Assembly (NCBI GenBank): GCA_002812745.2
Contig: NCSJ02000413.1
Coordinates: 1 to 35,192, forward strand
Direction of reading: 5' to 3'
Source of the DNA: Scytalidium lignicola
Lineage: Eukaryota; Ascomycota; Leotiomycetes
DNA: 35,192 nt
The number at the start of each line of letters is the position of its first letter. Position 1 is the stretch's first letter. The translations under genes were made by a program, and so were the position numbers. Below, in pieces: positions 1-10,690 of this stretch. The notes below the pieces were generated by a model that saw nothing but the letters and a program-made list of their open reading frames with translations, had not been told where the DNA came from and searched no databases.

Positions 1-1310
1 CTTTAATTTCTCATCACATTTTACTGCGTCCTTTATACTACAAGATTGATATAACAGAATATGTTATTGCGTTTTAGCGTTTAAATATAGGACATAGCAG
101 GATAGTCAGATTACTAATAAATTACTATAGGAGGTAATAGTCCGAGTATGTCCGACACCGGCGATTTTGAGTCGATTTAAGTAACTCACGATTCGATTTA
201 AGTTAGCCCTTTTATTATTGTTCCCTACGTGTATCGGAGCGGATCNTTTTTTATTCTATATCTCCCTATCACAATACACGAAAATGACTCCTCGAGTCTT
301 GTTCTTGAAGAGTCTTACGGCTTTGATGTTGATAATTGTAAACATATATCCGTTGATATGTGGTCTGTTAGTTTGTCTAAGGAAGCGTTACCTTGCTCTC
401 TTTAAGTTTTATTGTGCTACAGGTTAATAGTAAACATAAAAATTAAAATGGGTGTGGTATAGCAGTCGTTTGTCGTTAAATAAAACTTAAAAAATAACAA
501 GACAACCATCTATATAAGCACAACTTTCATTTATTAAGAAAACGTTTAATAAATGCACTTTTAAAAAGTAAAATATAAAGTACGAATCTACCTTCTTTTA
601 TTACTGATAGCGCACAATCTAACTTCAACGTTGACAACCCTGCCTTATTATGACTTACATTTGATATTTACAATCCTCAATTAATCAACCTGAATAAGAC
701 GGGCGGTGTTTTCNTTTTTTATAATAAGTGTTACAAAGAATAACATAACTGAGATGATGGACTTAAAACTCATAAACAACTTTCCGGTTACTAATGCATA
801 TGTTCTGGCCGATACGTGAATATTGCCCATTCGTTAATCGGCCGGCCCATTCATGAATCGGCTGGCCTATACGTAAATATTTTGCATTTACCTATCGGCC
901 AGCCCATTCACGAATCGGCTGGCCCGTACGTAAATTTAATGATTAATTCAATTACTATTTCCGGAAATTATCATGAGAAAGAGCAGAAAGATCAATATAT
1001 CAGTTACTTCTGTTTTAAGACTAAGGTAGGAATTGATCAACAGCACTAGAAAGTAATGTCGTGGATTACAGAGGATCGGCAAATTCGGGACCAACAAGAG
1101 AATTCGGCGATTTAGATTGAACATAACAGGAGAAACATACATTCCAGTCTGTCAATAGTCGATCAAACTGTGCTATCTAATATTGTCATAAAGGATATGT
1201 TTATATTTAGATAGAAATATATGTAAGTAATACTATTACTCAGATATAGTAAGGGATTTGAGAATAACAGGTTAAGGTATAGAACATCTTATTAAGAGTC
1301 AGAAAAGCTC
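1..1310. other. AT-rich stretch without a recognisable gene
   Basis: AT-rich sequence with only short, unconvincing open frames on both strands. I see no domain motif, tRNA or rRNA. It contains the 42-bp direct repeats listed at 837-935, and single N characters at 246 and 714, both directly before T runs. Confidence 0.6.
837..935. repeat. Pair of 42-bp GC-rich direct repeats with internal dyad symmetry
   Basis: Copies at 837-878 and 894-935 share the layout ATCGGCC, GCCCATTCA, GAATCGGCTGGCC, TACGTAAAT and differ at only a few positions, mostly transitions. Each copy is partly self-complementary because GGCC-type blocks flank a CATTCATGAATCG-type centre, so it could form a hairpin. A degenerate third copy lies just upstream (about 806-836). 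The block is clearly GC-richer than its AT-rich surroundings. Its origin is unknown; a decayed minisatellite or mobile-element end is possible. Confidence 0.7.
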
Positions 1311-1718
1311 TTATAAAATAACTAAGAATACAAAGGAAAGGGAAGGATATATAAAGCTGGAGAGGTTTGTTATGCATTTGAAAGCTGTAATCATTTGACA
1401 ACGTGTAGATAATAGACTGGAGATCGGATAGAAAGCCATTTGAGAAGTATGAGACGAGTCACTAGAATCACTATAATAACAATTCTGTACAGTTTCAATC
1501 TTACTTGAGCGTCTTCCTAGGCACTGCACCAAACTCTCTCCAGATCGGTGCCATAGGGCATAGCAGATATTGCAGCCGTTCAGCGCTGAGTTGCACAGGT
1601 CATCTCTCGTAGCTTGATGAGCTTGGATTGAGTTGCTACCTGGGACTAGACGTTCTGGTTTGAGGACATCTCCCTTGAACACTCCCTGGCAAACGTTGCA
1701 TAGCGTGATGCCGAGTGA
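1311..1718 (-). pseudogene. HET-gene N-terminal remnant
   Basis: An open frame on the minus strand encodes, from about 1703 downward, LCNVCQGVF, then an Asp/Cys segment, then NGCNICYALWHR. This CxxC ... GCxxC(x)LW arrangement is typical of the region just before the HET domain in fungal heterokaryon-incompatibility-type proteins, which act in allorecognition and programmed cell death. The HET domain itself (usually a SYCWG-type motif) is absent: the frame runs into an unrelated hydrophobic tail and stops at 1311. No ATG lies just before the conserved block, so the start also looks lost. I read it as a truncated, non-functional remnant. The assignment rests on recall of the family pattern; a small unrelated Cys-rich gene is possible. 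Confidence 0.45.
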
Positions 1719-2295
1719 GAATTGATAAGGATGAATGTGAAAATCCTGAACTTGAAACGAAATTTTAAAGTAGGGCTGTCTGATAATGTTAAATCTATAC
1801 AGTGTATACTTTTCTCTCTCATGATAAAAACTATTGATGATAAAAACTACTGCAACCCAGACCAAAACGACAACTCGCTCGGAAACATTAATCTTTAATT
1901 ATTGTTTATTATTGAATTACTTCCAGTATGCTTACATAGCCATTTTCTCATATAAATCCCAAGGCTTCTTATTAACAATCTTTATCGCATGATGACCCTG
2001 GCTATACACCTACCATTCTACTGTTTAACAACACAATAATTCTTCAACTATTACTGTTATACAACAAATATTAGGTTACATAAATAACAAGCGATGAAAG
2101 ATTAAAAATAGATTTCACGTTATATTATTTACAGTGAGTTTCAAGTAATATGATCATCTTATCCTGGACGATTACGCTATAAAAAGATCTTCCAGACAGC
2201 TTCGATGCGTCTTCAAGGCATATCCGTACCGTGTCATAGCTAATTGAGATATGAAGAGGAAGCAGTCAGGCACCCGTGGTGATATCTAATGCGTC
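1719..2295. other. Gene-free AT-rich gap
   Basis: No convincing coding frame, structural RNA or repeat was seen between the HET-like remnant and the aldehyde dehydrogenase remnant. Confidence 0.5.
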
Positions 2296-2583
2296 GTTGG
2301 TACCAAGGCGTTTAGGGATCTCTCTCATAAAAACCGTGCTACCGATACGAAAATGGGTCTCGGTGCTTCAGTTTGATCTAACGACTTGGATGAAGCTGCT
2401 CAAATTGCTGAACGCTTGGAGGCTGGTAACGTCTAGCTCGACGCACATCTCGAACTCGGACTAGGATTCCCATTTGGAGGGCATAAAGAGAGCGGCACAG
2501 GAAGTGAGTGGGGAGTAAGTGGATTAAAGGTCTATTGTAATAGCAAGACATTGTTCTTGAAGAAGCCCAGCTCAAAGTTGTAA
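2296..2583 (+). pseudogene. Aldehyde dehydrogenase C-terminal remnant
   Basis: One reading frame from about 2296 to the TAA at 2581-2583 matches the C-terminal end of fungal NAD(P)-dependent aldehyde dehydrogenases. It reads MGLGASV-stop-SNDLDEAAQIAERLEAG, then NV-stop-LDAHLE, then PFGGHKESGTGSEWG and GLKVYCNSKTLFLKK. PFGG.KxSG.G.E.G is the signature near the end of this family. The catalytic Cys/Glu domain and about 85% of the protein are missing. The two in-frame stops (TGA at 2374-2376 and TAG at about 2431) fall exactly where the family has Trp, in ASVWS and NVWV. Both are explained by G-to-A changes of TGG, as expected from RIP. No lesion other than truncation and nonsense is visible. 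Confidence 0.8.
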
Positions 2584-3197
2584 AGTGATGGCCCGCATAC
2601 CTGTCAAAAGGTATACTCAGTTCTACAGAGTGTATTCCGATCTACAATATAAGCCTGTAAAGTTTCTAGGATCCTGTAAGTATATGCAGAGGAATTTCTT
2701 GTGTATATAAAGTTACGTGGGATGTAATTCATAGAGTGGAGAAAGAATACCTTGTAGCACGGAACTCCTGTTTCTATAAATTTTATCTTGCATAAAGAGT
2801 GCGAACGTAATATACTTTAAATTAAAGTTTGAGCTAAACCACTCTTTAATCCCATTATCAACACTATGCAAATAACACACTGGAAAATCTATCTAGTTTC
2901 TCTCTTAATGAGCTAAATATTATCATGATTTTTAAAAGAATCTCAAATTCTTTTTGTAATATGCTATTAAATGTATGATGTGTATATCTACTTTGAGAAC
3001 TAAATGCGCTTAACCAATAATGGGATAGGCTTTTATTGTCAATCTAATCTATGCATTCACCAACCAAAGAAAGAAAAGAGCAAATACTAATGCCATGTTA
3101 TTCCCAGACACCCCAAACTCCAATGTGTCCACACCGTTCAATTCACACAAGAAAAAGAGAAGTTTTGTTTTCTGCTGCAGTACACATCGCAAGATAT
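2584..3197. other. Gene-free AT-rich gap, 3' side of the membrane-protein gene
   Basis: AT-rich. The plus-strand frame at 3051-3536 is antisense to the membrane-protein gene and shows no family feature. The region probably holds the 3' untranslated part of the minus-strand gene ending at 3198. Confidence 0.5.
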
Positions 3198-4032
3198 CTA
3201 CGTTTGTTGCGGGCTGTTCTCCATCGAAACACTCTCTCCACTGATGACTCGTCTTTTATGGTCGGCAAAGGGGCCGTACTTGTTATTATGGGCATAAGCT
3301 CGCCACATTATTATGGTACTATAACCATTGTTAGTGCCTTCAACTGCTTAAAGGATGTCTTCGTGAATGAGGAAAGAAATTATCAGTACACTCACCTCCA
3401 GATTGTGAACACAACTGTGACCCAGCAAGTCACCACCGTAGCTAGGGCTCGATTGTCATGGCGGTACTCCAAAGAGGGTCCATTCCAATTTGCGCGAATA
3501 ATACTCTCTTGTTCAGCAGACACGCCGTTGATATGAATACCGTGTGTCGCCACGATAATTGAAATAGTAAGGGCTGCAGCCAACGTAAAGGTGCTCGACG
3601 CAGCAGCGGATAGCTTCCAAGTCCATTGTATGATGGGAGCTTCCTCGCGCTCTGGCCAGAACAAGTCAAAAAAGACGGCAGCACCGAAGAAGAGTGCTAG
3701 GAAGACGCATGCAAAGGTATTGAAGGCGAAACTGCTGACAAAATCGCTCGTATCAACCCGGGCATCTGGAAAGCCTGGTATGTCTTTGCCTTGTATTCTG
3801 TCGTACTCTATCATGGCTGTTAATAAAAGGGTTTACCATAAAAGCTAAGGATATACGTACGTTTCAGCGTAGAGATACCAACACCTTGGACGACATTGAC
3901 CATAGTCGTAGCAAGCTGGTACACAGCGAACTTGCTACGGCGAAGGTAGTAGACCTTGTTCCACATGTAGGAGCTCTTGAATTTCGACCACTGGGCGTCA
4001 TGCCGGGACATATTCCGGATGAGTGGCGCCAT
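3198..4032 (-). CDS. Fungal four-helix integral membrane protein, function unknown
   Basis: Three exons on the minus strand: 4032-3861, 3816-3396 and 3318-3198, with introns 3817-3860 (44 nt) and 3319-3395 (77 nt, branch-like CACTAAC shortly before the acceptor). Spliced length is 237 aa and both junctions keep the frame. The protein starts MAPLIRNMSRHDAQWSKF. It has hydrophobic segments around residues 35-55 (weak), 85-110 (FACVFLALFFGAAVFF), 125-150 (TLAAALTISIIVATHGI) and 185-205 (VVTCWVTVVFTIWSTIIMW). A polar tail (KYGPFADHKRR, then a Ser/Glu-rich end) follows and is probably cytosolic. I recognise the general type, a small lineage-specific fungal membrane protein, but know no function. 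Conserved splicing, an acidic/basic tail and absence of stops suggest a live gene in otherwise decayed surroundings. Confidence 0.75.
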
Positions 4033-6001
4033 ATTTGAAATGCTGCTTGCAAATCAGAGTTTCCTGTAATCTCAACAAAATGGAAATGTGATTAGAACAG
4101 TTCAATCCTTGCAGACAAACGGATGGTCTATCCTACCTACCTGTCTGGAAGGATACTGGGGTCATGTGACCCGCTAACCAAATTCGGAAGATGTGCAAGT
4201 GCACTGCGTCGGGGTACCACGCGAGATAGATCGCTACACGGGAATAAAACCGGGGCTAGCAAGCAGAGGTACTTGTGGTGTGGTACTGAAAGGGCTGCAG
4301 GGCTTTTGGATGGATTATTGAGAGTCTACTCTATCTGTTTACGAGCAGCAGCGTGTGCTAGATGTACTTGCCGGCTGCCTAAAGCTATCATTGATACGCG
4401 CGTCCAGTGTGTTTACTCTTCCAATTTCCCATATCTGATTGTCTCTTGTGGGCTACGAGTAAAACCCTCGAGCACCGGGCATTGCCTCAGTTTCTGTCTG
4501 ACCGTTAGACATCGAGGGTCGTTGTCGTTGGCTCCTCCCTGCCGAAGTTGGCGAAGCAATCGAGATCTGCCGCTAAGTGGAGCGGTTAACGCCAATGATG
4601 GTGGTCTTGGCGCCCTTAGCGTTTTCCTCTCCGGGGCCCTCGGGTCCCGGGACGACCCCCTGGGAAGGCAATCCTCGGTTGGCAGCGGTTAAACGGAGAT
4701 AAGAAGACATGGATTTCCATACGAATGTGCGACAGTGTCGGATTTCGTATTTGGACTCGCATTTCGTACTCTGTCCGCATCACTTCCCAACATGGAATAA
4801 AATGGAATAATGAGGGTGGTACAAATTGCGAATAGTGCACCAGGATAACATCTGTATCGCAAGCAGTTTGTGTCTCCGTAGCATTTGACGTCCGGTTTAG
4901 GTTATATGGTCTGTGACCCGAATATGTTGCACAGGGCCATTTTGCCTGAGCGCCAGATTAACTGCAACACACAGTAATAAATTGCCCGTATGGCCAGCTA
5001 TGCAGTTGCCAAGGATGCTGCTTCATGCTCCATGGCTACACTTCTAACGTTAGCGTTGCATCTACGGCTTACGCCATGCATGTTTATTGGAAATTCTATT
5101 GCTCCTAGGGTCTAGGGCGGCTTGATATAAAGTACCGTGCTTACATTCAGAAAGACTCACGGCACGACTCAACGTAAGTTCAAGGTGTCCTAAGTGGCTT
5201 TACCCAGAGAATAAGGATGGGATAAGGACGGGATTATGAGCGGTTCGGACTCACAGTTACGACTGACCGGCTGACTGCATCGGGCCAAGCAAAACAAACC
5301 GGATCGGAGCATATCAATTTATGATGAGGAAACTGAGATTCATTACTTGAAGGAGCAATTGAGAAATCGACTAATTCTTAGTTCTTAGATTAGTTGAAAT
5401 AATAATACATAATAATATTGCTTTATATTTTCTTTCAAGAAAAATGAAATTCGAGTAAATCAGTAAATAAAAGTTTTAATTTACGAAGAAATTAATTGTA
5501 GCTCGTAAGCTCTACAATCAGTTTAATAACGTAATTCATGATTTGGAATTTGTTCTTGCTCTATATCTGTCAGAACAAAAGGGAATCCTCTTGGCTGCTT
5601 ATACACTCTTATATTTGGTTCTGACAATATCTCTCAAATTTAAGAATCTTCGAATTAAAGGAACAGTATGAAAGAGATATTTTCTTGGATTTGTAGCTTT
5701 TCAGACTTTGCACGTATTTTATTGAGTAATTAAGATTGACTGTACCTATTTTCACCAACTATGAGAGATCACATAGGCAAAAGGGTCTTGTAAGGGAGAG
5801 GAAAACTATTATACAGGATAAGACATTGAGTTGCCTAGTACTTTAAGTGTTGAATTCTTGATTTTCGCATCAACCCGACCTGGGCCATTCATAAAACGTG
5901 GTAGGTGGTCTAGACTAAAAGCGAAGTACATTTTTAATATGATTTGGAAATACTCTCATCGCCGAGGTGTTGAAGCGAAAAAGTACAGTAGACCTATATA
6001 T
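4033..6001. other. Long intergenic stretch
   Basis: 4033-5340 is less AT-rich than its surroundings and is probably the upstream region of the membrane-protein gene; the frame at 4123-4692 shows no family feature. CCG-N10-CGG, with an AAGTGG core, sits near 4570-4585 and could be a Zn2Cys6-type half-site pair, but this is weak. 5340-6001 is AT-rich with no gene and includes the 3' flank of the dioxygenase gene. No tRNA or rRNA was seen. Confidence 0.45.
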
Positions 6002-7065
6002 CTATTTTACTTGCAGAGCAGCGGCTGCCTCAAGTGGCGTCCTTTGTCTAAATATCATTCTAGTTCCAAACATTCCAGCTCGTAAGTCCGTTTGCTTATT
6101 TAATCCCCAGGCAGTCGAGGAGGAGTCGTGGACAGTTGCCCTCCTCATATCGCGGACATAGTTACCTTCGTAACTACCTCCACAAGCTCTGTGCATAACG
6201 CATGTGTTGTCCTGAACGTGTCAGTATTGGTGTACTAGTTCGGTGTATTATCACTCACCCATATGACCGTATCTCTATTATTCTTCCAGTCAACCTGAAC
6301 TGTATATTTGTCTTGGCTGGCGTGCCGAAGTAATTCCTCTATTACTGGCTGGCTATCCTCTTTCGTCCAGCCATCGATATGGTGCACGTGCCACGCAATG
6401 TATAAATTCGTCCTTCCACTGGGTTCATGTAGTTGGACCAACTTGTGACGAGCCATAGTATGGTCTTCCGGAAGCATTAGCTTCAGGAACTCACTGTTAG
6501 GAGCACCTAATCGTCGACTTTGCCACAGCGAGTGCCATAGCACATCGTCCTTTATTTTCTCTTTTGTCTCATCATCTAGATCCTCATATGCTGTCCTTGT
6601 ATCCGCAAACGCTGTCCCACCCCCAATCCCCTTTGGGGGCAATGTGTGAGCCCGGAGGATGGAAAACCCGGCTCGGCGAGGGCTGTAGGAGCAATCGACG
6701 TGGAACAGACCATTACCCAATGCCATCTGGTGTCTCAGACTGTCAGTTGAGACAATATGGCCGTCCTCTTCAATATTTCCTACATCAGTGAGCTCGATGA
6801 AAGGGTCTAGACGAAACTTCTGTCCGGGTCTGATAAACGGAGTAGAATCATCAACTTCGCCCAACTGGCGCGCAAAAGCTACATGTCGTGCATCATCAAT
6901 TTGAGTGCCCCGGAAGACCAGGACGCCATATTTAGCCACACCAGCTTTAATACTGTTGATAGTTTCTTCAGGCACAAGTTGCGAGAAGTCAACTCCAGAG
7001 CACTCTGCTCCGAAAGTCAGATGGAGAGGTTTAAAGGTCAGTGTAGAATCGTTGATGGATGCCAT
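6002..7065 (-). CDS. TauD/TfdA-type Fe(II)/2-oxoglutarate-dependent dioxygenase
   Basis: Two exons (7065-6259 and 6211-6002) flank a 47-nt intron (6212-6258); spliced length is 338 aa, normal for the family. It couples 2-oxoglutarate decarboxylation to substrate oxidation in the cytosol. The facial triad is complete: His122 and Asp124 in FHVDCSY, and His276 in DNTCVMHRA. The 2-oxoglutarate-binding Arg lies in VRDMRRATV (Arg289-Arg293). Other hallmarks are GGGTAFADTRTAYEDL and VLVFRG near the N terminus. The intron splits VIW from DNT; without splicing the distal His and Arg would be lost. It resembles fungal 2,4-D-dioxygenase-like proteins, and the superfamily also holds xanthine dioxygenase, so the substrate is open. 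It is transcribed divergently from the P450 at 8012, which suggests shared control. The last residues after LRAGMFG look atypical and the true C terminus could differ. Confidence 0.92.
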
Positions 7066-8011
7066 TGCGGCGATGATTTACGCAATTAGGATGAAATTAA
7101 ATAGAGAGGTACGAGTGTAGCACTATCAAGAGTATATGAGTAGCAATAAGTTGATCCAATTAACTATGAGAAGGAAGATTTATATATAACTTCGGTGTAA
7201 AGTGAGGCAACTACCCGCCTTTAGTGCTGAGAGTCTCCCGAGAAGAAAAGATGGACAGATAAGACCACTCAAGAGGGAGTAGTCAGCTCTGCTGGAGCGG
7301 ATGTAGATAGAACCGAGCAGTACATCGGTGGCATAGCTGTAAGGGGTAGGGGGGAAGATAGCAATAGACTCGATCTTCAAAGTGAACTAGTAGTGAGTAT
7401 TTAGTAAAGAGGCAGTATAATAGTAATGCTATCCGATGTTATNAAAAAGACACACGATAAAATAAGAGGCTCAACTTATACTTACTGTTTTACATTATTT
7501 TAAATAACGATAGTCTCACCACTTTACTATGGAATTGATTATAGATATTTCGAATAATTAGTTACTGAGGTATATATTCTGGTTCATATTTTACACGCAA
7601 ATTTAACGTTCTTAGCCTCTTTATTTTACTGTAAAAATTTTGAATTTTACCCGTCTTCAGTATGGATATGTAAAGCCGTGATTCCGATTCATGTTACATC
7701 GGATTCCTTCCGGTGCTCAGCTGCAGGGGACTACGAGACTCATGGAGTGTTTAGGACATAGTTGGGGGTAATTGCAATGCATTAAATCTGAGCTCGATCC
7801 CGAAGATTAGCGCCAGAAGTGGTGAGATGTTGACACTTAGTTGTGTGACAGTTTTGCGTAGGTTAGGGTTGATTGAGGGACTGCGATGATCAATACCAGC
7901 CTTAGATAACTTTCTTACAAAGATATGTTAGAGTATCTTTTTTTAGAACGTGTTCATATCTATCTAAATTAGACTTTAGAAGTAAACTCCATTTAAAATT
8001 GTGTCTTGAAT
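7066..8011. promoter_or_regulatory. Shared divergent promoter region of dioxygenase and P450 genes
   Basis: The 946 bp between the two start codons holds no gene. The frame at 7180-7380 has no family feature. It must contain both promoters; a candidate Zn2Cys6 site lies at 7700-7712. A single N at 7443 precedes an A run. Confidence 0.6.
7700..7712. promoter_or_regulatory. Candidate Zn2Cys6 site, CGG-N7-CCG
   Basis: CGGATTCCTTCCG is an inverted pair of CGG triplets separated by 7 bp. Gal4-type binuclear-cluster dimers bind inverted CGG triplets with factor-specific spacing. It lies in the divergent promoter region and two such regulators are encoded 8-12 kb away. The motif is short and can occur by chance. 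Confidence 0.3.
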
Positions 8012-9756
8012 ATGTCGACTTTACTCATTTTTGTCTTTGGATTCTTGTTTTTCTTGAGTCTTCTACGTACTCGATATTATGGCGGCATGAATATGTTCAA
8101 CGGACCGTTTTTAGCATTTACAGATTTGTGGAAGGTTTGGTATGCGCTCAAAAGCTCACAAAAGCTAGTCTATCTCGATATTCACGAGAAATATGGATAA
8201 ATTGTGCGTCTCGGGCCAACAGAGCTCTCCTTTGCAAATCCTCAGGCGATCCGAGATATTTATGGAACCCGCGGAGGTAATCAAAAGGTCCGAAGGCACT
8301 ATGGACGAAATCAAGGTTCCTAAAATCCAAAACTGATATGTATTCTTTTAGGCCAAAGAGTACGATGTTTCAGCTGTGCCTGTACGAGGAATCGTGGGTA
8401 AAGCTCTATTTTCTAGTCGGCATGTCGAATGGCACGACCGAAACCGTCGTCTTGTGAATTCTGCATTCTCTATGACACAAGCGATCAGATATGAACCATG
8501 GGTAAATGAGAATATTACTCTGTTCATCGAGCAAATGCGCAACAGATTTGTGGCCAAGACGGAGCTAGGTGCTACTATGAATCTGATGGAATGGGCCACC
8601 TACTTTGCCTTCGAAGGCATCCACGTAATCACATTTGGTGAGCGTGTTGGTTATATCGAAGAAGGCCGAGATGTGAACGGTGTCATTGCAAACGTTAAAC
8701 GGATGGTGGATTGGTTTCTTTACGTGAGTTGGAAAGTAGTATGAATGAGATACACGCATTCTAATATACTTGAAGACCTCGCGCGTTACGATCATCGATC
8801 AACTGACTCTAAAAAATCCCATTTTCTTGTGGCTCAACAAGCACGGTTGGTTTGATCCTCCAAATCCATTCATGCCTATCCTGAAGCATCAATTTTTTGA
8901 AAGACAGGAGCATTGGAAAGGGATCAAGGGCCGGCCAGCAGATCGAGATACCTTGAACGATCTGTTTCTTAAGACACAGCAAGAGCACCCTGAAGTGACA
9001 GATTTTCGACCAATTACGCATAGTATGAGTGTAGTTGGAGCTGGAGTTGAAGCCACGTAAGTTACGTGCGATAAGACCATCGTACCTCTAGTTCCAACAT
9101 AATTAAGTAGTGCCAAGTTGACATTTGTGTAGTGCTATCACGATATGTTCAATTTTCTACTCTTTACTCAAAAACCGGCGCTGTTACACAAAACTTAAAG
9201 AAGAACTCAATAGTCAGCTTGGCGATTCAACCGACATATCTTTTACAGTAGCTCAAAGTCTTCCGTATCTAAATGCAGTGATCCATGAGTCAATGAGGTG
9301 TCATATGGTGACCCGTCTACCATTTACTCGCGAGACACCAGCAGATGGCCTCACAATTTGTGGCATTTGGGTACTACCGGGAATATCTGTTGGTGTCTAT
9401 GAACCTGTTGTACATCGCAATAAAGAAATTTTTGGTGATGATGTAGATGTCTTTAGGCCAGAACGTTGGTTGGATGATAAAGAGAAAGCAAAGCAGATGG
9501 CAAACACGCTGTTCCATTTTGGATACGGGAAATATTCATGTTTGGGAAACAATATTGCTAGACTCGAGATCCTTAAACTTATACAGAGTGTCCTGAGAGA
9601 ATTTGATGTAAGATTACAAAACAAATTGGTGTACGATTACTGACCATCATGTAGCTCTCTCTGGTTGAGCCTGACAAGGACTGGATACTTGAAAATGGAG
9701 CATTCTCTCCTCCTGTTGAATTGAAGATAAAATTACAGCCAAGAAATCTGAGATGA
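8012..9756 (+). pseudogene. Cytochrome P450, pisatin-demethylase-like, with one in-frame stop
   Basis: Five exons fit: 8012-about 8287, 8352-8723, 8776-9056, 9133-9607 and 9655-9756, giving roughly 500 codons, a full-length microsomal P450. It has an N-terminal membrane anchor (STLLIFVFGFLFFLSLL), helix I GAGVEAT, ExxR in HESMR, FRPERW, and the heme loop FGYGKYSCLG (Cys codon 9539-9541; Lys replaces the usual Arg). RRLVNSAFSM, YEPWV and LKNPIFLWL resemble the pisatin-demethylase (CYP57-like) group. One TAA at 8198-8200 interrupts exon 1 in HEKYG-stop-IVRLGP, in a well-conserved stretch. The first intron is also uncertain: the best GT donor (8277) breaks the frame, while the weak donor at 8288 keeps it. 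Everything else is undamaged, so this is a very young pseudogene or a base error. Confidence 0.85.
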
Positions 9757-10307
9757 GATACTTAACAGGTGCTTCATCAGTGTCATGGAGTGTTGAAGTT
9801 TGCTACAGCATTTCATGTCATGCATCTGGGATAAATCCAAACTGCCGGAATGAATAACTTTGTGTGAATAATAAATTGTGGAGGGTCTAAGCATTCAACA
9901 GCTCAGAACTATCTCTAAAAGAAGGCTAGCTCCATCGGTACACTTATACATCCTTGATAGTGTCGGTACTATATTGTACACTTGTGATGATATTGTATAA
10001 ACTTTAGTGGTATATTCCTTATCGAAATGAATCGCACATTTGGTATTTAATATCAATACGTATGCTCCTGTCGGATCCTTATAGGTCTCCACTGTGGATG
10101 AAAGCGAAGCCCCGCTCCTATTGAACTCTCTTCTATATTGTTTGCCATTTTGGTTGGTGGTACTCAGTCGTCAAATGTACGCATGTTTCGCATCTAGTTA
10201 TTTAGTAATTATTGTCAGGCGATATAGTACAGAGTGATAGAAGGCTAGGTAGCTGGGAATTGGAGTATATATATAATAATGACTACTGAGTTATTATCCA
10301 AATTGAT

Positions 10308-10339
10308 CTCTGATCTTCTAAAGAATAGGAAGATCAGAG
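10308..10339. repeat. 11-bp inverted repeat (hairpin)
   Basis: CTCTGATCTTC at 10308-10318 is perfectly complementary to GAAGATCAGAG at 10329-10339 with a 10-nt loop. It is not followed by features that would name it; it may be a mobile-element end or chance. Confidence 0.5.
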
Positions 10340-10444
10340 CTCTTATAGCTGTAGGAATCCCTATAACTAGCAGCGTGGTCTCTGATAGGGCCGTCCACCT
10401 CCTAGCTCTCCTGCATGCTTACTAGACCTCTGACAGTATCGTGG

Positions 10445-10690
10445 CTATTTAGCCTTAATCAAATCATCAAAATCACTAGCTAACTGCTGAACCTCAGGCC
10501 AAGCTAATTTGCTATGCTTCATAAATAGCCCAGCATAGAATGAGATTGCTCGTGAAATTTCTGGGGCAGCTTGTGAGCCGTGAGTATAACCAATCTATAA
10601 TATTTTGAGTTTCCAGTTGATACAAACAATCGTCTAGTGTTTTGATAACGTACATCATATGGTGTGCCGGAGCACAAAATCTGTTTGATT
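10445..10690 (-). other. Possible decayed coding segment, unrecognised
   Basis: Two overlapping minus-strand frames read like protein. One (to the stop at 10512) includes YVIKTLDDCLYQLE and IIDWLYSRL. The other (to the stop at 10445) includes FYAGLFMKHSKLAWPEVQQ and LASDFDDLIKAK. Moving between them would need a frameshift. I do not recognise the family; a mobile-element or gene relic is likely, chance is possible. Confidence 0.25.

Noticed and set aside
3051..3536. 161-codon plus-strand frame
   Set aside because: Antisense to exons 2 and 3 of the membrane-protein gene, whose splicing and hydrophobic segments are convincing.
4630..4672. GC-rich GGGTCCCGGGACGACCC palindrome-like stretch
   Set aside because: Imperfect, unique in the window, and not placed against a gene start in a way that would suggest an operator.
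4123..4692. 189-codon plus-strand frame
   Set aside because: Arg/Ser/Cys-rich with no domain pattern or introns; looks like a chance frame in a GC-richer promoter region.
5240..5280. GGTTCGGACT stretch resembling a tRNA T-arm
   Set aside because: No acceptor, anticodon or D-arm pairing could be found around it.
6235..6258. Stop codon ending the dioxygenase frame at 6235
   Set aside because: It lies inside a 47-nt intron; splicing to 6211 restores the distal His and Arg motifs, so the gene is not truncated.
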